Below are positions 21,950-34,122 of a stretch of 64,000 bases of DNA, one piece after another. The notes under the pieces are model-generated. The model did no database searches and was not told where the DNA came from. It saw nothing but the letters and a program-made list of their open reading frames with translations. This stretch comes from Bretschneidera sinensis (Eukaryota > Streptophyta > Magnoliopsida > Brassicales > Akaniaceae). The position numbers were made by a program, and so were the translations under genes. Within the stretch, counting starts at the first letter, position 1, and each line of letters starts with the position of its first letter. The stretch covers positions 77,903,320 to 77,967,319 of the forward strand of contig CM043702.1 of NCBI GenBank assembly GCA_023935145.1, given 5' to 3'.

Positions 21950-23190
21950 ATTTTAATGAATAGTCTGAGGATGACACATGGACGTGCTTGAGCTAGAGTT
22001 AGAATTGTTGACCTGAGAAGGTGTGGTAGGCCCCAATATTTAGAAAAGTCAGGGTTGAGATTGAGGTTGAGTCTGAGTTTGTGGTTCCTAGAAGGGAACG
22101 TGTTGACAGTATAATTGATACTAATAGGGGTGTGAGAGAATCTAGAGTCGAAAGAGATGAGCTAAGAGAAGCTCTTACTTATGTTCTTGAGAAAATAAAT
22201 GTAAAAAATGATAGAGTTGATAGTCTATAGCATAGACTTGATGAATAAGTTAGAGCAGTGCCTGAGGTTGTTGTAAATCCAGTAATTGTAAACGTTCAAA
22301 AGGGGAAATGTGAGTTTATGCACAAAATGCAGGGAGATTGTTAGATGTATTAAATTGAATGCTGTGTTTTTTTAAAGGATCTATGAATCTTTTTGAGCCT
22401 GAGCTATGGGTGAAACATGTATAAAGATTATTTGGTATTTTACCAGTGACTGACAAGCAAAAGGTCGCCCTTGCTTCGTTTAATTTAGAAGGAAAAGCTT
22501 TAAAATGGTGGGAGGATACTCTTCCCAAAGTAAGTGTATATGTTGATAAACCATTAACTTGGAGTAGGTTTAAGGAGGCTTTTTCTTTTATAAAAATTGC
22601 TCATATACTGGCAGAGCATAACAGAAGAGAGATTTCATTTATTTAAGGTAAAATAAGTTGACTGTGGCTCAGTATGATAGCAAATTTGTGGCATTGTCAA
22701 GGTTTGTATCAAAAATGGTAGACATAAAGGAGAAGAAGTGTAAGAGGTTCATAGATTGAATAAATTTTGAGATTAAAACGAAACTATCTTACATGAAACA
22801 TATGAATTATGTTAGGTTGGTGGATATAACTTCATATTGAGAAAGATGTGATAGAGTTTAAGGGGGGAGAGAGAATGGTTGAAGAGACTTAGAATTGAAA
22901 GTTCTACAGCTAGTAGTAGTATGAGTGTACAAGGTGGAAGACCACCCTAGAGGAGTCGTTTGTGTGAAAGAAAGACCTATAATGCAAAGATAGAAGTAAA
23001 CTAGATCCATAGCTTCTATAACTCAAAGTAATGTTGGTGGGACCCCTAGGTTTGGGAGATAGTCTGTGAGAACTGGAAGTTATGGTAGAGGTGGGAGTGT
23101 ACTACCTAAAGGATGTGGCAATGTGATAGAAAGACTAGAATGTGTTATAGATGTAATCAGTTGAGATATTTATCTCAAAATTGTCCTAAA
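21950..23190 (+). pseudogene. Tek-A gag, heavily decayed
   Basis: The clearest part is at 22446-22570 (MTDKQKVALASFNLEGKAL then KWWEDTLPKVSV), a capsid-type gag domain. The nucleocapsid knuckle near 23150 reads CYRCNQLRYLSQNC, where the usual Gly is Arg and the His is Tyr, so it could not bind zinc normally. Stops and frameshifts occur throughout the upstream part. The start codon is not recognisable. Confidence 0.75.
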
Positions 23191-23197
23191 TTGAGGT

Positions 23198-26100
23198 ATG
23201 TTGTATGTAAAAAAGGCGGACATATCAATGTTGGTTGATCTTAGTGCAACTCATTCTTTTGCATCCAATGTATTTATGAAGTCTTTTGATGCATGTATTA
23301 GTCCTTTGATACATAATATTATTGTTGAAGTTCCCACTAGAGATAAAGTGATAATCATAAATGTTTACAAGTGTTGTGTGATTCATATCGGTGATAGAGA
23401 ATTTGAAGTTGATTTATTACCTTTGAATATGATATAATATCATTTAATTTTTGGAATGAATTGGTTGTCGACGTATTATGCTTGGGTTGATTGTTCCAGA
23501 AAGAATGTAGTGTTCAGGATATGGATAAGAGAATTTAGTTTCAGGGAGAACGTAAGATACTTTCGAACCATCTTATTTTGCTTTGACTATTAGTAAATGG
23601 TTAAAGAAAGGATGTGAGGGGTATTTGGATTATGTGGTGGATTTTAAAAATGATAGTAGAGAGTTGAAAGAAATCTTAGTAGTGAAAGATTTTTCAGATG
23701 TATTTCTCTATGAGTTGTTTAGTTTACCCCTTAGTAGAGAGATTAAATTCTCTATTGATGTGATACTCGGTTCATCATATATATCTATAGCACCCTACAG
23801 AATGACACTTGCTGAGTTGAGAGAATTGAAAGTTCAGCTTCAAGGGTTGTTAGATAAGCAATTTATTTGACCAAGTGTGTCACCAAGGGGAGCCCTTGTA
23901 TTGCTTTTAAAGAAGAAAGATAGAACGATGATGTGGTGTATAGATTACAAACAGCCGGAATAAGATCACCATTAAGAACAAATATCCTTTACCCAGGATA
24001 GATGATTTAATTGAGAAGTTGCAGGGAGCAAGGGTATTTTCTAAGATATACCTGAGATCAGGTTATCACCTATTTGAGACTAAAAGAAGGAGACCTATCT
24101 AAGACTGTTTTTAGGACATGTTATGGTCATAAGTTTCTGGTGATTCCATTTGGGTTGACTAATGTTCTAGCAACATTCATGAACTTGATGAATAAAATGT
24201 TTAAACTATTTCTTGATAATTGTGGTTGTGTTCATTGATCACATCTTGGTATATTCTGAGGAGTGAGAGATTGTATGCTGTAATTTCCTAAATGTGGCTG
24301 AATGAAATAATTTTCTTGGGGCATGTAATACCTGGAGATGGCATAACAGTTTATCCACAAAAGGTAGAGGCAATGTTGAGTTAGGAGAGACCAAATAATG
24401 TGACTAAGATTAGAATCCTCTTGGGGTTAGCTGGTTATTATAGAAGATTCGTTCATACTTTTTCAGGTATTGCAGTACTATTAACTAGATTGACCAAGAA
24501 AGAGGTGAGGCTTTTATGGTCTGGGGAGTGTGAGAAAAGTTTCCAATTACTAAAGAAGAAATTGACTACAATTTCAATATTGGTATTTCCTTCTGGTGAT
24601 AAAGGATTTGTGGTGGATAGTGATGCATCCCATCAAGAGTTGGGATATGTATTGGTATAACATTGGAAGGTAGTGACATATGCTTCTAGGCAATAGAAGA
24701 ATCATGAAAGAAATTACCCGACCCATGACTTAGAGTTGGCTGCCATAATGTTGGCTTTGCAGATTTAGAGACATCATTTGTATGGAACGACTTATAAGAT
24801 ATTTACTGATCACAAGATTTTGACATACTTACATACCTAGAGAGAGTTGAATTTGAAACGGAGGCGGTAGATGGAGTTGATTAGTGACTATAATTGTATA
24901 ATTGACTATTATCTAGAAAGGCGAAGGTGGTGACTGATGCATTGAGTGGAAAATCTATAGAAAGATTAACTGTTATTGAGAGTTATGATGTGAAATTGAT
25001 GATAGATTTAAGAGAGATAAGAATGAAGTTGAATATCATTGACAGAGGATCATTGTTAGCAACATGGTTGTACAGTCATCCATAGTAAAATGCTTGTTAG
25101 AGATGCAAGATAGAGATAAAGAGATAGAAAAGATTAAACAAGAAATGCATAGTAAAAAACAATATGAATTCAAAATTTGAAATGATGGTATTTTGGTATT
25201 GGAACATAGGATTTGTGTTCCCAATAATGCTGAGTTGAGAAAGGAGATATTGAGAGAGGCACATGATGATGTATATTCGATGCAACCGAGTAATCATAAG
25301 ATTTATAGAGGATTGAGACAGAATTATTGGTAGTCAGGATTGAAGAGGGATGTAGCTGAATATATTTCTAGATGTTTGGTTGGTCAGTAAGTGAAGTCAA
25401 AGAATAAACATTCGGGAGGCTTACTACAACCTCTTTCTATGCTTGAATGACCATAGAAAAAAATGTGTGTATGGATTTTGTTTCTACATTTTCCCATACC
25501 CGGAGAGGTCGCGATATAGTGTAAGTGATAGTAGATAGAAATTCTAAATCATTTCAATTTCTTCCAATTAAAACTAATTGGAATCCTAAAAAGTTGGTTG
25601 AACTGTATGTAGCTGAGATTATGAGGTTGTATAGAGTTTTATTGCTCATAGTGTCAATTAGAGATGCTAGATTTACATCTTGGTTTTGGAGAGACTTTCA
25701 GAAAGCCATGTGTACACAATTGCAGTTTATTACAACTTTTCATCTTCAAATAGATGAGCAGACAAAAAGGATTATTAGAGCACTAGAAGATATGTTAAGG
25801 GCAAATGTGATGAGTTTCTCAATAAGTTGGAATGCTTATTTTCCATTGATGGAATTCTGCTTATAATGATCAACATCAATTTAGTATTTGAATAGCACCG
25901 ATTTAGACATTGTATAGTAGGAGGTGTAGAACTGCTATATGTTGGGAAGAAATGGGAGAGAGAAATATATTTGGTCCATAAATTATTGAGTTAACAACTA
26001 AGAGGATAAAACTAGTTAGAGAGAACCTTAAAGTAGCACAAAGTAGATCAAATAATTATGCTGATAATAGAAGAAGACCTCTTGGGTTTCAAATACGTGG

Positions 26101-26540
26101 TTGGGTGTATTTAAAAATTTCTCAACGGAAAGGTGTATTAAGATTTAAAAAAGAAAGGAAAGTTGAGTCCGAGGTATGTGGGACCCTATGAGCTTGTTGA
26201 GAAAGTTGGGCTAGTCGTGTATAGCCTGGAATTGCCTCCAAAGTTGAAGCAGTTACACAATGTGTTTCATGTTTTACTTTGGAGAAAGTGTTTACGTGAT
26301 GAATCCTATAATATTTCGAGCCAAGCTATGGAAATTCAGGAAGATTTGAATTTTATACAAGTACCAGTGAGAATTTTAGACATAAAATAACAAGTCTTGT
26401 ATAATAAAATAATTCCATTATTTCAAGTTCTACGGAGGAATAAAGATGTTAAAGATATTACGTAAGAGTGTGAGGCAACTATGAAGAAATATTATTCACA
26501 ATTGTCTCTTGAGTTAGGTAAGAAAATTTTGGGGACGAAA
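23198..26540 (+). pseudogene. Tek-A pol: protease, RT, RNase H, integrase and chromodomain-like tail, broken
   Basis: The protease active site reads MLVDLSATHSFAS, with Ser in place of the catalytic-loop Gly. RT starts in 23583-23870; its catalytic box at about 24230 reads [10 protein letters not shown], so the second Asp is lost. RNase H lies in 24400-24820 (LLGLAGYYRRFV, VVDSDASHQELGYVLV, then FTDHKILTYL). The integrase core (25525-25866) includes DARFTSWFWRDFQKAMCTQL, and its expected catalytic Glu in the DEQTKRII stretch is Lys. The tail (26163-26390, SPRYVGPYELVEKVG to VPVRILDIK) and remnants to about 26540 fit the chromodomain end of Tekay integrases. Confidence 0.85.
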
Positions 26541-26561
26541 TTTTTATAAAGTTGGTAGAAT
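26529..26561 (+). other. polypurine tract region of Tek-A
   Basis: TTGGGGACGAAATTTTTATA lies directly upstream of the 3' LTR. GGGGACGAAATT is a characteristic stretch at this point in Tekay/Del elements; the G-rich end of the tract has decayed to AAAGTTGGTAGAAT. Confidence 0.7.
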
Positions 26562-26971
26562 TGTAATACCTGTGTTCTAGAGTATGGGTAAAGAAGTAAT
26601 TTGATAAACATGACATAAAATTAAAATAATATATATATATATATATACACGTGAAAAATTTATTATTGAATAAAATAATTCTTTTGAAAAAAAAACTGGA
26701 TGTGTGGTGGTGTAAAGAAAAAGAGAAAGGAAAAGGAAAAGGAAAAAAATATTTGAAGCGTCCAAGTTTGGAGTACAAAGGAAAAAGAAAAAGGAAAAGG
26801 AAGAAAAAGGAAAAAGAAAATGAAAAAGGAAAAAAGGGAAAAAAAGAAAAAGAAAAAAAATAGGGAAAGTGGCATTAACACCTGGAATACAGGTGTTAAC
26901 AAATTACCAACATGCAATTGCATGTTGGATAGGCAGAAATGCAAAAACGGTGGTCGGTTAGTATATTATAA

Positions 26972-27002
<31 letters not shown>

Positions 27003-28752
27003 TTTTACATATTTTAATTATTTTTACCAAATCCTGTTTGGTTTTGTTCTTTCTTCAATTCAAACTACTATATTTCTTTAAACACTTGGGGATTGAAAGA
27101 AGTGTTGAAAGGATAAAATTTTGAAGAAGTTTACAGGAGAAATTCTAAGAGAGTCGAGGAAAGCCCTAAGAAAAACCAAAGGTAATACTGTGAATTTTAT
27201 TTTTGAAATTTAGCATACATGAAATTTCCCGGAACTCAATATGAGGTTTTTTAAAGGGTATGTATTCTGGGAGAATTGATGAATAAATTAGAAATTTTAA
27301 TATAAATTTTATATCAAGTGTTGATGCACAACAATCGTGTGAAATTGCTGAAAAGAGTAGGAAAACAAAGGAAGTGATCCACATGTAGTTTTAAGTACTA
27401 CGTAGTGAGTTAGATTTACTTTTAGTAATCGAGATAAATATGAAATATTGATATTTGAATTAATTATTAACCTATGATTTGATGATAGATGAAAGTTGGT
27501 TGATGGGTATGATAGGAATAATTGACATGTTAAAGATTTATTATATGAGAAGTAATATTATTGGAATAATGAGTTGATTAAATTATGAAGGGATAAATGA
27601 AATCCTTGACAAGTTATGGTTGATAATTTGATATCATTTATGAGGAGAAAATTTAATGGATATGATCAAAGAATAATTTTGAGAAAAAGCTGGATAACTA
27701 AATTGAATGTCTGAATACATGCTTGTTTTTATATTATTTTTCATATAAATATTTCATATCATTTTTCATATGCATATGCATGAAATAAAAGAATCGGGAG
27801 GGGGCCAATCTAAATAAAAACGGTGACAGTTGCTATGTGTTGGTGATAAATGAAAACCGTGACAGCCGGTATATGCTGGTGATAAATGAAAGTCATGACA
27901 ATCGGTATATGCTGGAGATAAATGAAAACTGTGACAGCCGGTATGTACTGGAGATAAAAGAACCGGGAAAGCAGCCAGTCTAAGATAAATAAATGTCGAC
28001 ATGTGAGAAGATGTTCCCAAATAATAATTCATGCATGACATCTATTTTAAATATTGATTATTATTGTTTGAGATGCTAAAATGTTATTCTAATTGTAAAT
28101 TTATTGATAAATAAATGAGTCTCACAGAGAGACAAACATAATGAGAAAGAAATATGAAAGTATGATATGATAAGGATTATCTGAGTGATTGATTATATGT
28201 CGTGAACCTCATAACGAGGTAATTCTGAGATAGAATTGAGTCTCAAGGTGATTAAATATATGAGAAGAAGAGATTGATAAAGGATACGGGTTATGATATG
28301 AGTAGTGATAATAGAATGCTATTATCAAATTATATGAGATATAGATGAATGAATATTGGAAGACTATTTATAAAAATTGAATACTTCTAGTAAATTTAAT
28401 TCACTGAGCTTATGAAGCTCACTCCTCATTATTAAATAATTTCAGGTAGCAAGCAGGTTAGGTAGATTAGCAAGCTAATTTTTAGACTGAGTCATTATCT
28501 GTAAGCCACGTGGTCCACATCCTCAGACTAATGAGAAAGAAAAAAAATATTTGTAAATATTCATGCATACTATGTTGTTTATACTATTCAATTGAGATCT
28601 GAATGATGTAACTCCCCTGTCGAGGGTTGAGGATTTCTGTATATAAATATTTCAGTTGATGTTTTTATATTGTTGCATATATGTGTCATGCTAGGATTTC
28701 AAAAAGTGACGACATTGTTTCGGGGGTGGCCAACTCGGGATAGGTCATTATA
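26562..28752 (+). repeat. 3' LTR of Tek-A (2191 bp)
   Basis: It starts TGTAATACCT and ends GGTCATTATA, a CA-to-TA change at the terminus. It is colinear with the 5' LTR apart from Ath-B, the shorter 36-bp array, and about 180 bp (27605-27785) not found in the 5' copy. It carries (TA)n at 26632-26646 and an A/G-rich tract at 26700-26870. Confidence 0.9.
27815..27958. repeat. 36-bp tandem array in the Tek-A 3' LTR
   Basis: About four units of the same 36-bp sequence as at 16246-16612. The difference of about six units is the main length difference between the two LTRs' shared parts. Confidence 0.8.
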
Positions 28753-28861
28753 TGTCGCTAGGCTATTGGTTAAGGATCGCCAACGTGTTTCTGCGCTGTC
28801 GGACGGAGGGGTTGACCATGTGTCGTCATGCCATTGGTGGGCGCATCTATTGGCTACATCA
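28753..28861 (-). repeat. 5' LTR of Tat-A, outer part
   Basis: This continues the LTR broken at 15261, including the last units of the ACGTG-type array. It ends GGCTACATCA, followed by the Tat-A target duplication catgg (28862-28866). Confidence 0.9.
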
Positions 28862-28939
28862 CATGGCTATATTCTTATGAGACCTAGCTACCATAGTACG
28901 ATTGAGGCATTTTGGATTAACATGGAATCCCAATTCAAA

Positions 28940-29700
28940 TGTCAATATTGAAGAACTTTTTGATGATCAAAAGAAAGATAAGAAAAATTTCCACATTTAG
29001 CACCTTTATGGCAAAGCACAAAAATTCCACCACTGATGGCATCTAAAATGATGAATTTTAGTTTTCCTTATGTATTGGTTGTGCAAGTTTTTGTTTTATT
29101 TTCCTAGCATTAAAAATAGTGAAAGGGGTCTACAAATTGGCCATAACATTGGCTAATGGTGAAAAAGAAGCCTTAGGACCCGTAGTGCTTGCTCACTTAT
29201 GTAGAAGCATGTTTAATATGTATGATCTTCTAGCTACTTGGGTCTTTTTGACCATTAGGTTCCATTATGTCTAGTTTAACTCTGGGCACATGCATACCTT
29301 TCTGAACTTGGGTATGGTGGTTTAGTTGAGTGAAGTAATGGAGAGTAGTGATTATATATATAGAACAACTTTAGCACGGTTCCAAACTACCCTAAATCCT
29401 TCAACAAATACTTTACCTTCTTTTATGATATGGAAACCAGAGATATATTTAGTTTCACACCATTTTTTGGGAATGCATTTGGACCTCCATGGTTCAGGAT
29501 AATTTTTCAAAAGGTTACAAGCTAAGGGATAAAAACCTATTCCTCAACCATATGGGTAAGCTTCTTGATCTCATGAGATTTATTGCACGAATTAACATTT
29601 GAGGTAACTAACAATAAATGAAGTGTTGAATCCTATTCCCCACAATTTGCCTCACGACAATTTGGTTTGGTGCAGGTCATTTCATGTCCATTCACGACTT
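28940..29700 (+). pseudogene. plant mobile domain (PMD/MAIN-like) pseudogene fragment
   Basis: Around 29121-29400 one plus-strand frame reads KGVYKLAITLANGEKEALGP, then VVLAHLCRSMFNMYDLL, and on to QTTLNPSTNTLPSFMIWKPE. I recognise this as the conserved middle of the plant mobile domain (Pfam PMD, aminotransferase-like). That domain is found in MAIN-type host proteins and in some Mutator- and gypsy-type elements. Several stops and frame changes interrupt it, and neither end can be defined. Whether it is a host gene relic or a transposon passenger cannot be told from this window. Tat-A inserted just upstream. Confidence 0.5.
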
Positions 29701-31789
29701 CTTGGAATTATGCGTTGATGTCTAGGATCATCATCGAGGATCCTAATGAACTATCATAAGAGAATGGAACTTCAAGCAATTGAAGAAAACATTTTCCTTG
29801 AAATACTTTGAAGACCATGTTACGACTTCCCACATGTTTGATTCTTGGTAAGCTAAAGAAGTCTAAAAACGTTTTACAACGTCTGCTGCTAAGGTAATGA
29901 ATAGGATCCACTACATTATAATCGAAGTTGTGAAGAAAAAGAAATCCAATTATACAGTCAAATCCACCCTGGCATATATACATCTTTCTCATATATTACC
30001 TCATATATGTGTGGATGAATGAATTTGACCCACTTAGTGTATTTTAAAGGTCATAATTGAAAGGGACTTTGCGAAAGGACGTAACTCCTCCCTAAGAGAT
30101 TATCCAAACGGTCATTCCATGTGGCATGCCAATGACATGAAGTCATCGATGGATAATCCACAAAGAGTCACCACTTGGTTTTAGGGATCAAAAAATTACA
30201 GAGCAATTGGTTGTTTGTTAAGTTCGAGATTCAGGTTTGAAGATTGGGTATACACTGGGAAGGTCACAAGTGAACACCCCATGTGCGCCTAGGCCTCGAT
30301 GGACCTAGCCCATACTCTTGCATTTTAATGGATTTATTTTAATTGATTGATTAATAATTGTTTATTTTATTTCAATGATCAAGCATGCATACAATGTAAC
30401 AATCATGAACAACATATGGAAGCAATATAACAACCCAAGACAATTATAGGAGTAATCAAAACAAAATGAAAGATAAAAAAAATGATTACAAAGGGAAATA
30501 GCGACAAAAACATCCACACTAATACAACTATATCTAAGAAAAAATAAAAGTATGATTACAAAAGAAATAGCTTCCAAAACATCCACTCTAAAATACAACC
30601 ATATCTAAGAAAGCATTTAATAAATAAATAAAGACATCTGTGATTGCATAAGGTAAATCCATCTATGAGCAATAGTAAATAAAAAGTATAAATGGACTCC
30701 ATTTATCCATTCATGATCAATATAATAAATAAAATCAAGAACTACTCACGTCATGGAAGTATTTAAAGAAACTCAATTTTGTCAATATATCCAAGCAAAT
30801 CTAAGCATAATCTCATCGTACAAGCACAGGCATGTTATCATCTAAGATGCAAGCATCAGTGACTATGGCATATCAATTATGATTAAAAAGACAACAGCTT
30901 TATCAAATATTCTCAATATAAACAACAACTCATTCAACTCAACTTAATCATGTGATCAAAGATAAGTGATTGGAAAGCATATAGAACATGGAGAACATCA
31001 TATAAGTCGTGAAGAGATAGATTTTAGCATGCAAGAGTCTTATCTAAACAAAATAACTTGTGATCATGCATAAAACAGAAATTAAAACATGTCCATATCA
31101 TCATATTTATCCTAAAACATCAAGGAAGATATCATGGCATATGTAGTCACTCAAATAACATCAAAACATGTTGTTTCAAGCACGCATTAAGTAAAATTAA
31201 ATTCGTTTGATTTCATGTTTGAAGACTTTAATTCATGTTAATTTTATGTTCTTAGATATCATATGAATGATATAAACAAGTTAGAAACATACAAACAAGT
31301 GCCAAAGAGCAAGAAAAGTAAAATTTAAATGAAACAAAAAGCTAGAAACGAATCAGGTTGGGAATGACGCCACCCTTTGCAAATGCCACTCCATAGTGGT
31401 GCTAAGGTCAATTCTTCTGTTGAAGTGGTTTCCCTGACATAAACTTTTTGGATGTTTGGGTTTTTTAGGTTTTTGATCAAAACTTGATTTTTAAGGTTCT
31501 AAAAATTATGTGAATATATAAGACAACTTATATTATAACGTAATAACCGTAGTAATCACTGAAACATGTAAAAGCATCGATTAAAAAAAAGAACTGAATT
31601 GAATATGATGAATCACATCATGAACAATAAGAAAAATCCTTAAAAGAAAAGAAATCAAATTATACCTTTGAAATGTTCTTGAAATAATGTTTATGAAATC
31701 TTCCTTAAGCTATAGAGAATGGAAAAGGGAACCTTTTTGGCATGTTTTCTCTTAGGGAAAAAACCATTTCGGCTATGAATAGCTCAAAT
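29701..31789. other. AT-rich stretch without a recognisable gene
   Basis: 29701-30200 may include the decayed C-terminal part of the plant-mobile-domain pseudogene (plus-strand blocks NPIPHNLPHDNLVW and DYPNGHSMWH). From 30200 to 31790 I see AT-rich sequence with short direct repeats (AAATAGC...AACATCCACNCTAA near 30500 and 30570). There is no coding region, LTR end or RNA gene that I can support. Confidence 0.5.
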
Positions 31790-32306
31790 AACTCTACTCC
31801 GATGACATTGTATGGGACGATATTCATTTCCTCAGGAAGGATGTGGTTTGGTGTACTCTTTCAAATACCTCGTGCAGATGAGGGACTCAATCTAAATTTT
31901 GAGGGCATGACACTCATCGATGTCGTGCCAATAATCTTTATAGGAGCAGCACCACCTGGTTTGATCTTTGTTTTCGCTGGCGTAAAGAAGATTTTGAGGC
32001 CAATGAAGAATGTCTTGATTTTGAACACTCATCAATATGTTGGTCCTAGATGAGTTAAGTGGGGTGAAGTTTTCAAACAGGCGGGTGGTCTTCATGTTGC
32101 CCTCTTGGCAGGGCTTTTTTTTATTGAATTGTCCTTCGTCTCATTGATGTCCCTATTCTTTTTTTTTTTCTTTTTTTTCTTGTGTTCCTCCTTCCCTCTT
32201 TCTTCGAAATGCCTTATCGTCCTTAGCAATCATATATTCTTCAGCTCGAGCAAGGATGTTGTTCATGTCCTTAGAGGGACGCCTAGTAAGCTTGTAGCTA
32301 AAAGAC
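31790..32306 (-). pseudogene. Tat-D: fragment of a Tat-lineage gag
   Basis: The minus strand reads ILARAEEYMIAKDDKAFRRK (about 32255-32200), then LFENFTPLNSSRTNILM, then WCCSYKDYWHDIDECHALK (about 31960-31895), a decayed Tat gag zinc-binding motif. The match to Tat-B gag at 51298-51480 and about 56080-56240 is close. It is cut on the right by the Tek-B LTR and fades on the left near 31790. Confidence 0.75.
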
Positions 32307-32930
32307 TGTAACGACCCATCTCGGGTTGGCCACCCCCGAGATGGTGTTATCACATTTTGAAAATCCCAGCACAACACATATATGCAACAATAAAAATAAC
32401 ACCAATAGAAATTTTTACATCAATCCTAAACCCTCAATAGGGGAGATACATTATTATGATCTTGACTTAAACATTATATACAACGAAATATGCATGAATA
32501 TTTACAAAAAAAAAATTTATTTTATTTTCTCATTAGTCTAAGGATGTGGACACGTATGTGGCTTACAAATAATGATTTAATTTGAACCTCAACTCACCAA
32601 ACTATTTATCCTGCCTACTACCTGAAATTATTTTACAATGAGAGGTGAGCTTCACAAGCTCAGTGAATTAAATTTATTAGAAGTACTTAATTTGTATAAA
32701 TGGTCTTTCAATATTTAATCAATTTTTTTTCTCATATAACTTGATAATAGCATTCTACTATCACTACACATATCATAAGTCTCATTCTCTATCAATCTCT
32801 TCTTCTTATATATTGGTTCACCTCAAGACCATCAATTTTCTCAAAACTACCTCGTAATGAGGTTCACAGCAAAAAGTCTACCATTCAGATGGTTCTTATC
32901 ATATCATACTTCAATGTTTCTTGTTGATAT
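32307..32930 (-). repeat. 3' LTR of Tek-B, partial
   Basis: The complement matches the last part of the Tek-A LTR, from the AACCTCATNACGAGGTA palindrome region to the terminus. It includes the shared GCACAACACATATATGCAAC stretch (32378-32397). The homology stops at about 32930. Confidence 0.75.
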
Positions 32931-33389
32931 TTGTCTAAGGTTTAAACTTGGCTTAAACAAGGTTAATGTCTAAACCAAGGTTGGAAGGATAAATTTCAGC
33001 ATGTTAAAGAAGTGCACACAAGTGTGCATGGCACCTTGGAGCAAAGCAATGGTAGGCACACTAGTGTGTGCGCCTAAGCACACAAGCTGGAAAGTATGTG
33101 CATCAGGTCAGGCCGTGACCCAGCTTTGTCCAGGCGGCAGTGCATAACATGGAGGAATGCTGGAGGAAGGCCAGGCCATGGCCTACCCTACCCTAAGCTG
33201 TGGCTCACAGAGTGGCAGCAAGTGTGCCCTGTTTCAGGCCGCACCTTGAAGGCACACATAGTCCATTTGATTCAGTCTTTGTTAAGTACGTAGAGACATG
33301 TCCAAAATGAACAACATCACTTAGGATTGATCAAGAGCCATGGTTGAGTGGTCATCAAGATCTCAGGGTAGAGATTGACTCTCAAGATT
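32931..33389. other. unassigned GC-richer segment with inverted-repeat motifs
   Basis: It contains near-palindromes such as TGCACACAAGTGTGCA (about 33010) and CACACTAGTGTGTGCG (about 33056), and repeated CAGGCC/GGCCTG blocks. It may be LTR sequence of an unrecognised Athila-type family, because similar palindromes occur in the Ath-A and Ath-C LTRs. No coding region is visible. Confidence 0.4.
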
Positions 33390-34122
33390 GGACAAGAAGT
33401 TGGTGCATTGATTACAGGAAACTGAACTCAGCTACTAGAAAGGATCATTTTCCACTTCTTTTTATTGATCAGATGTTGTAAAGACTAGCAGGGCATGATT
33501 TTTATTGTTTTCTTGATGGTCTTTCAGGTTATTATCAAGTGCCAATTACGCTGGAGGATTAAGAGAAGACAACATTCATATGCCCATTTGGGACATTTGC
33601 CTTTACGAGGACGTCGTTTAGCCTATACAATGCTCCAGCCACATTCCAAAGATGCATGATGTCAATCTTCTCGAATATGGTGGAGAAATTCATTGAGGTA
33701 TTTACGAATGATTTTTCATTTTTTGGAACCTTATTTGATAACTGTTTGCATAATTTGACTTTGGTACTTGAAAGATGCATTTAGTGTAATTTAACACTCA
33801 GTTGGGAGAAGGGTCATTTTATGGTACAACGGGGCATTGTATTAAGGCATGTGATTTCTAGTAAAGGTATCGAAGTAGTTAAGGCTAAAATTGATTTGAC
33901 TGCTAAATTGCCACCCCCGACTTTGGTTAAGGGGATTAAGACTTTCTTAGGACACGCAGGTTTCTATAGGAGATTTATCAAAGATTTTTCTAAGATAAGT
34001 CGCCCATTATGTAATTTTTTGTCTAAAGATATTCCTTTTACTTTTGATGATGATTGCCTTATCGCCTTTAATGCTTTGAAAGAAAAGTTAACGTCAGTGC
34101 CTATTATCATGGCACCTAACTG
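33390..34122 (+). pseudogene. Ath-D: Athila-lineage RT fragment
   Basis: The plus strand reads WCIDYRKLNSATRKDHFPLL, the FLDGLSGYYQVPI block, then APATFQRCMMSIFSNMVEKF. The catalytic box is VFTNDFSFFG, where a Met-Asp-Asp type box is expected, so the first Asp is lost. It continues through FLGHAGFYRRFIKDFSKISR to LTSVPIIMAPNW at 34122. The order and motifs are those of Athila RT. It lies against minus-strand Tek-B integrase on its right with no LTR between. Confidence 0.8.

Larger units (their letters stand above)
15262..28752 (+). mobile_element. Tek-A: Tekay/Del-like Ty3/gypsy chromovirus inside the Tat-A LTR
   Basis: Flanked by tgtcg on both sides. The order is 5' LTR (with Ath-B inside it), tRNA-Met primer site, gag, protease, RT, RNase H, integrase with a C-terminal chromodomain-like tail, polypurine tract and 3' LTR. 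LTRs of about 2.2 kb, the primer site TGGTATCAGAGC and the tail pattern ending in VPVRILD fit the Tekay (Del) group. Every domain has stops or frameshifts. Without Ath-B it would be about 9 kb. Confidence 0.9.
1250..28866 (-). mobile_element. Tat-A: Ty3/gypsy Tat-lineage LTR retrotransposon with nested insertions
   Basis: The element runs from 1255 to 28861 and is flanked by the 5-bp duplication catgg (1250-1254 and 28862-28866), so it is a single insertion. On the minus strand the order is 5' LTR, PBS, gag, protease, RT, RNase H, a second RNase H, integrase, a plus-strand antisense gene, a 48-bp tandem array, PPT and 3' LTR. The extra RNase H and the antisense gene between pol and the 3' LTR are known traits of the Tat lineage. 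Ath-A (5645-9289) and Tek-A (15262-28752) are later insertions; without them the element is roughly 10.5 kb. All coding regions carry stops or frameshifts, so this copy is dead. Confidence 0.9.

Noticed and set aside
26651..26863. Lys-rich frame across the Tek-A 3' LTR start
   Set aside because: It is produced by A/G-rich low-complexity sequence and is not kept in the 5' LTR.
29708..29992. 94-codon minus-strand frame
   Set aside because: No motif was recognised. It lies opposite the possible tail of the plant-mobile-domain pseudogene.
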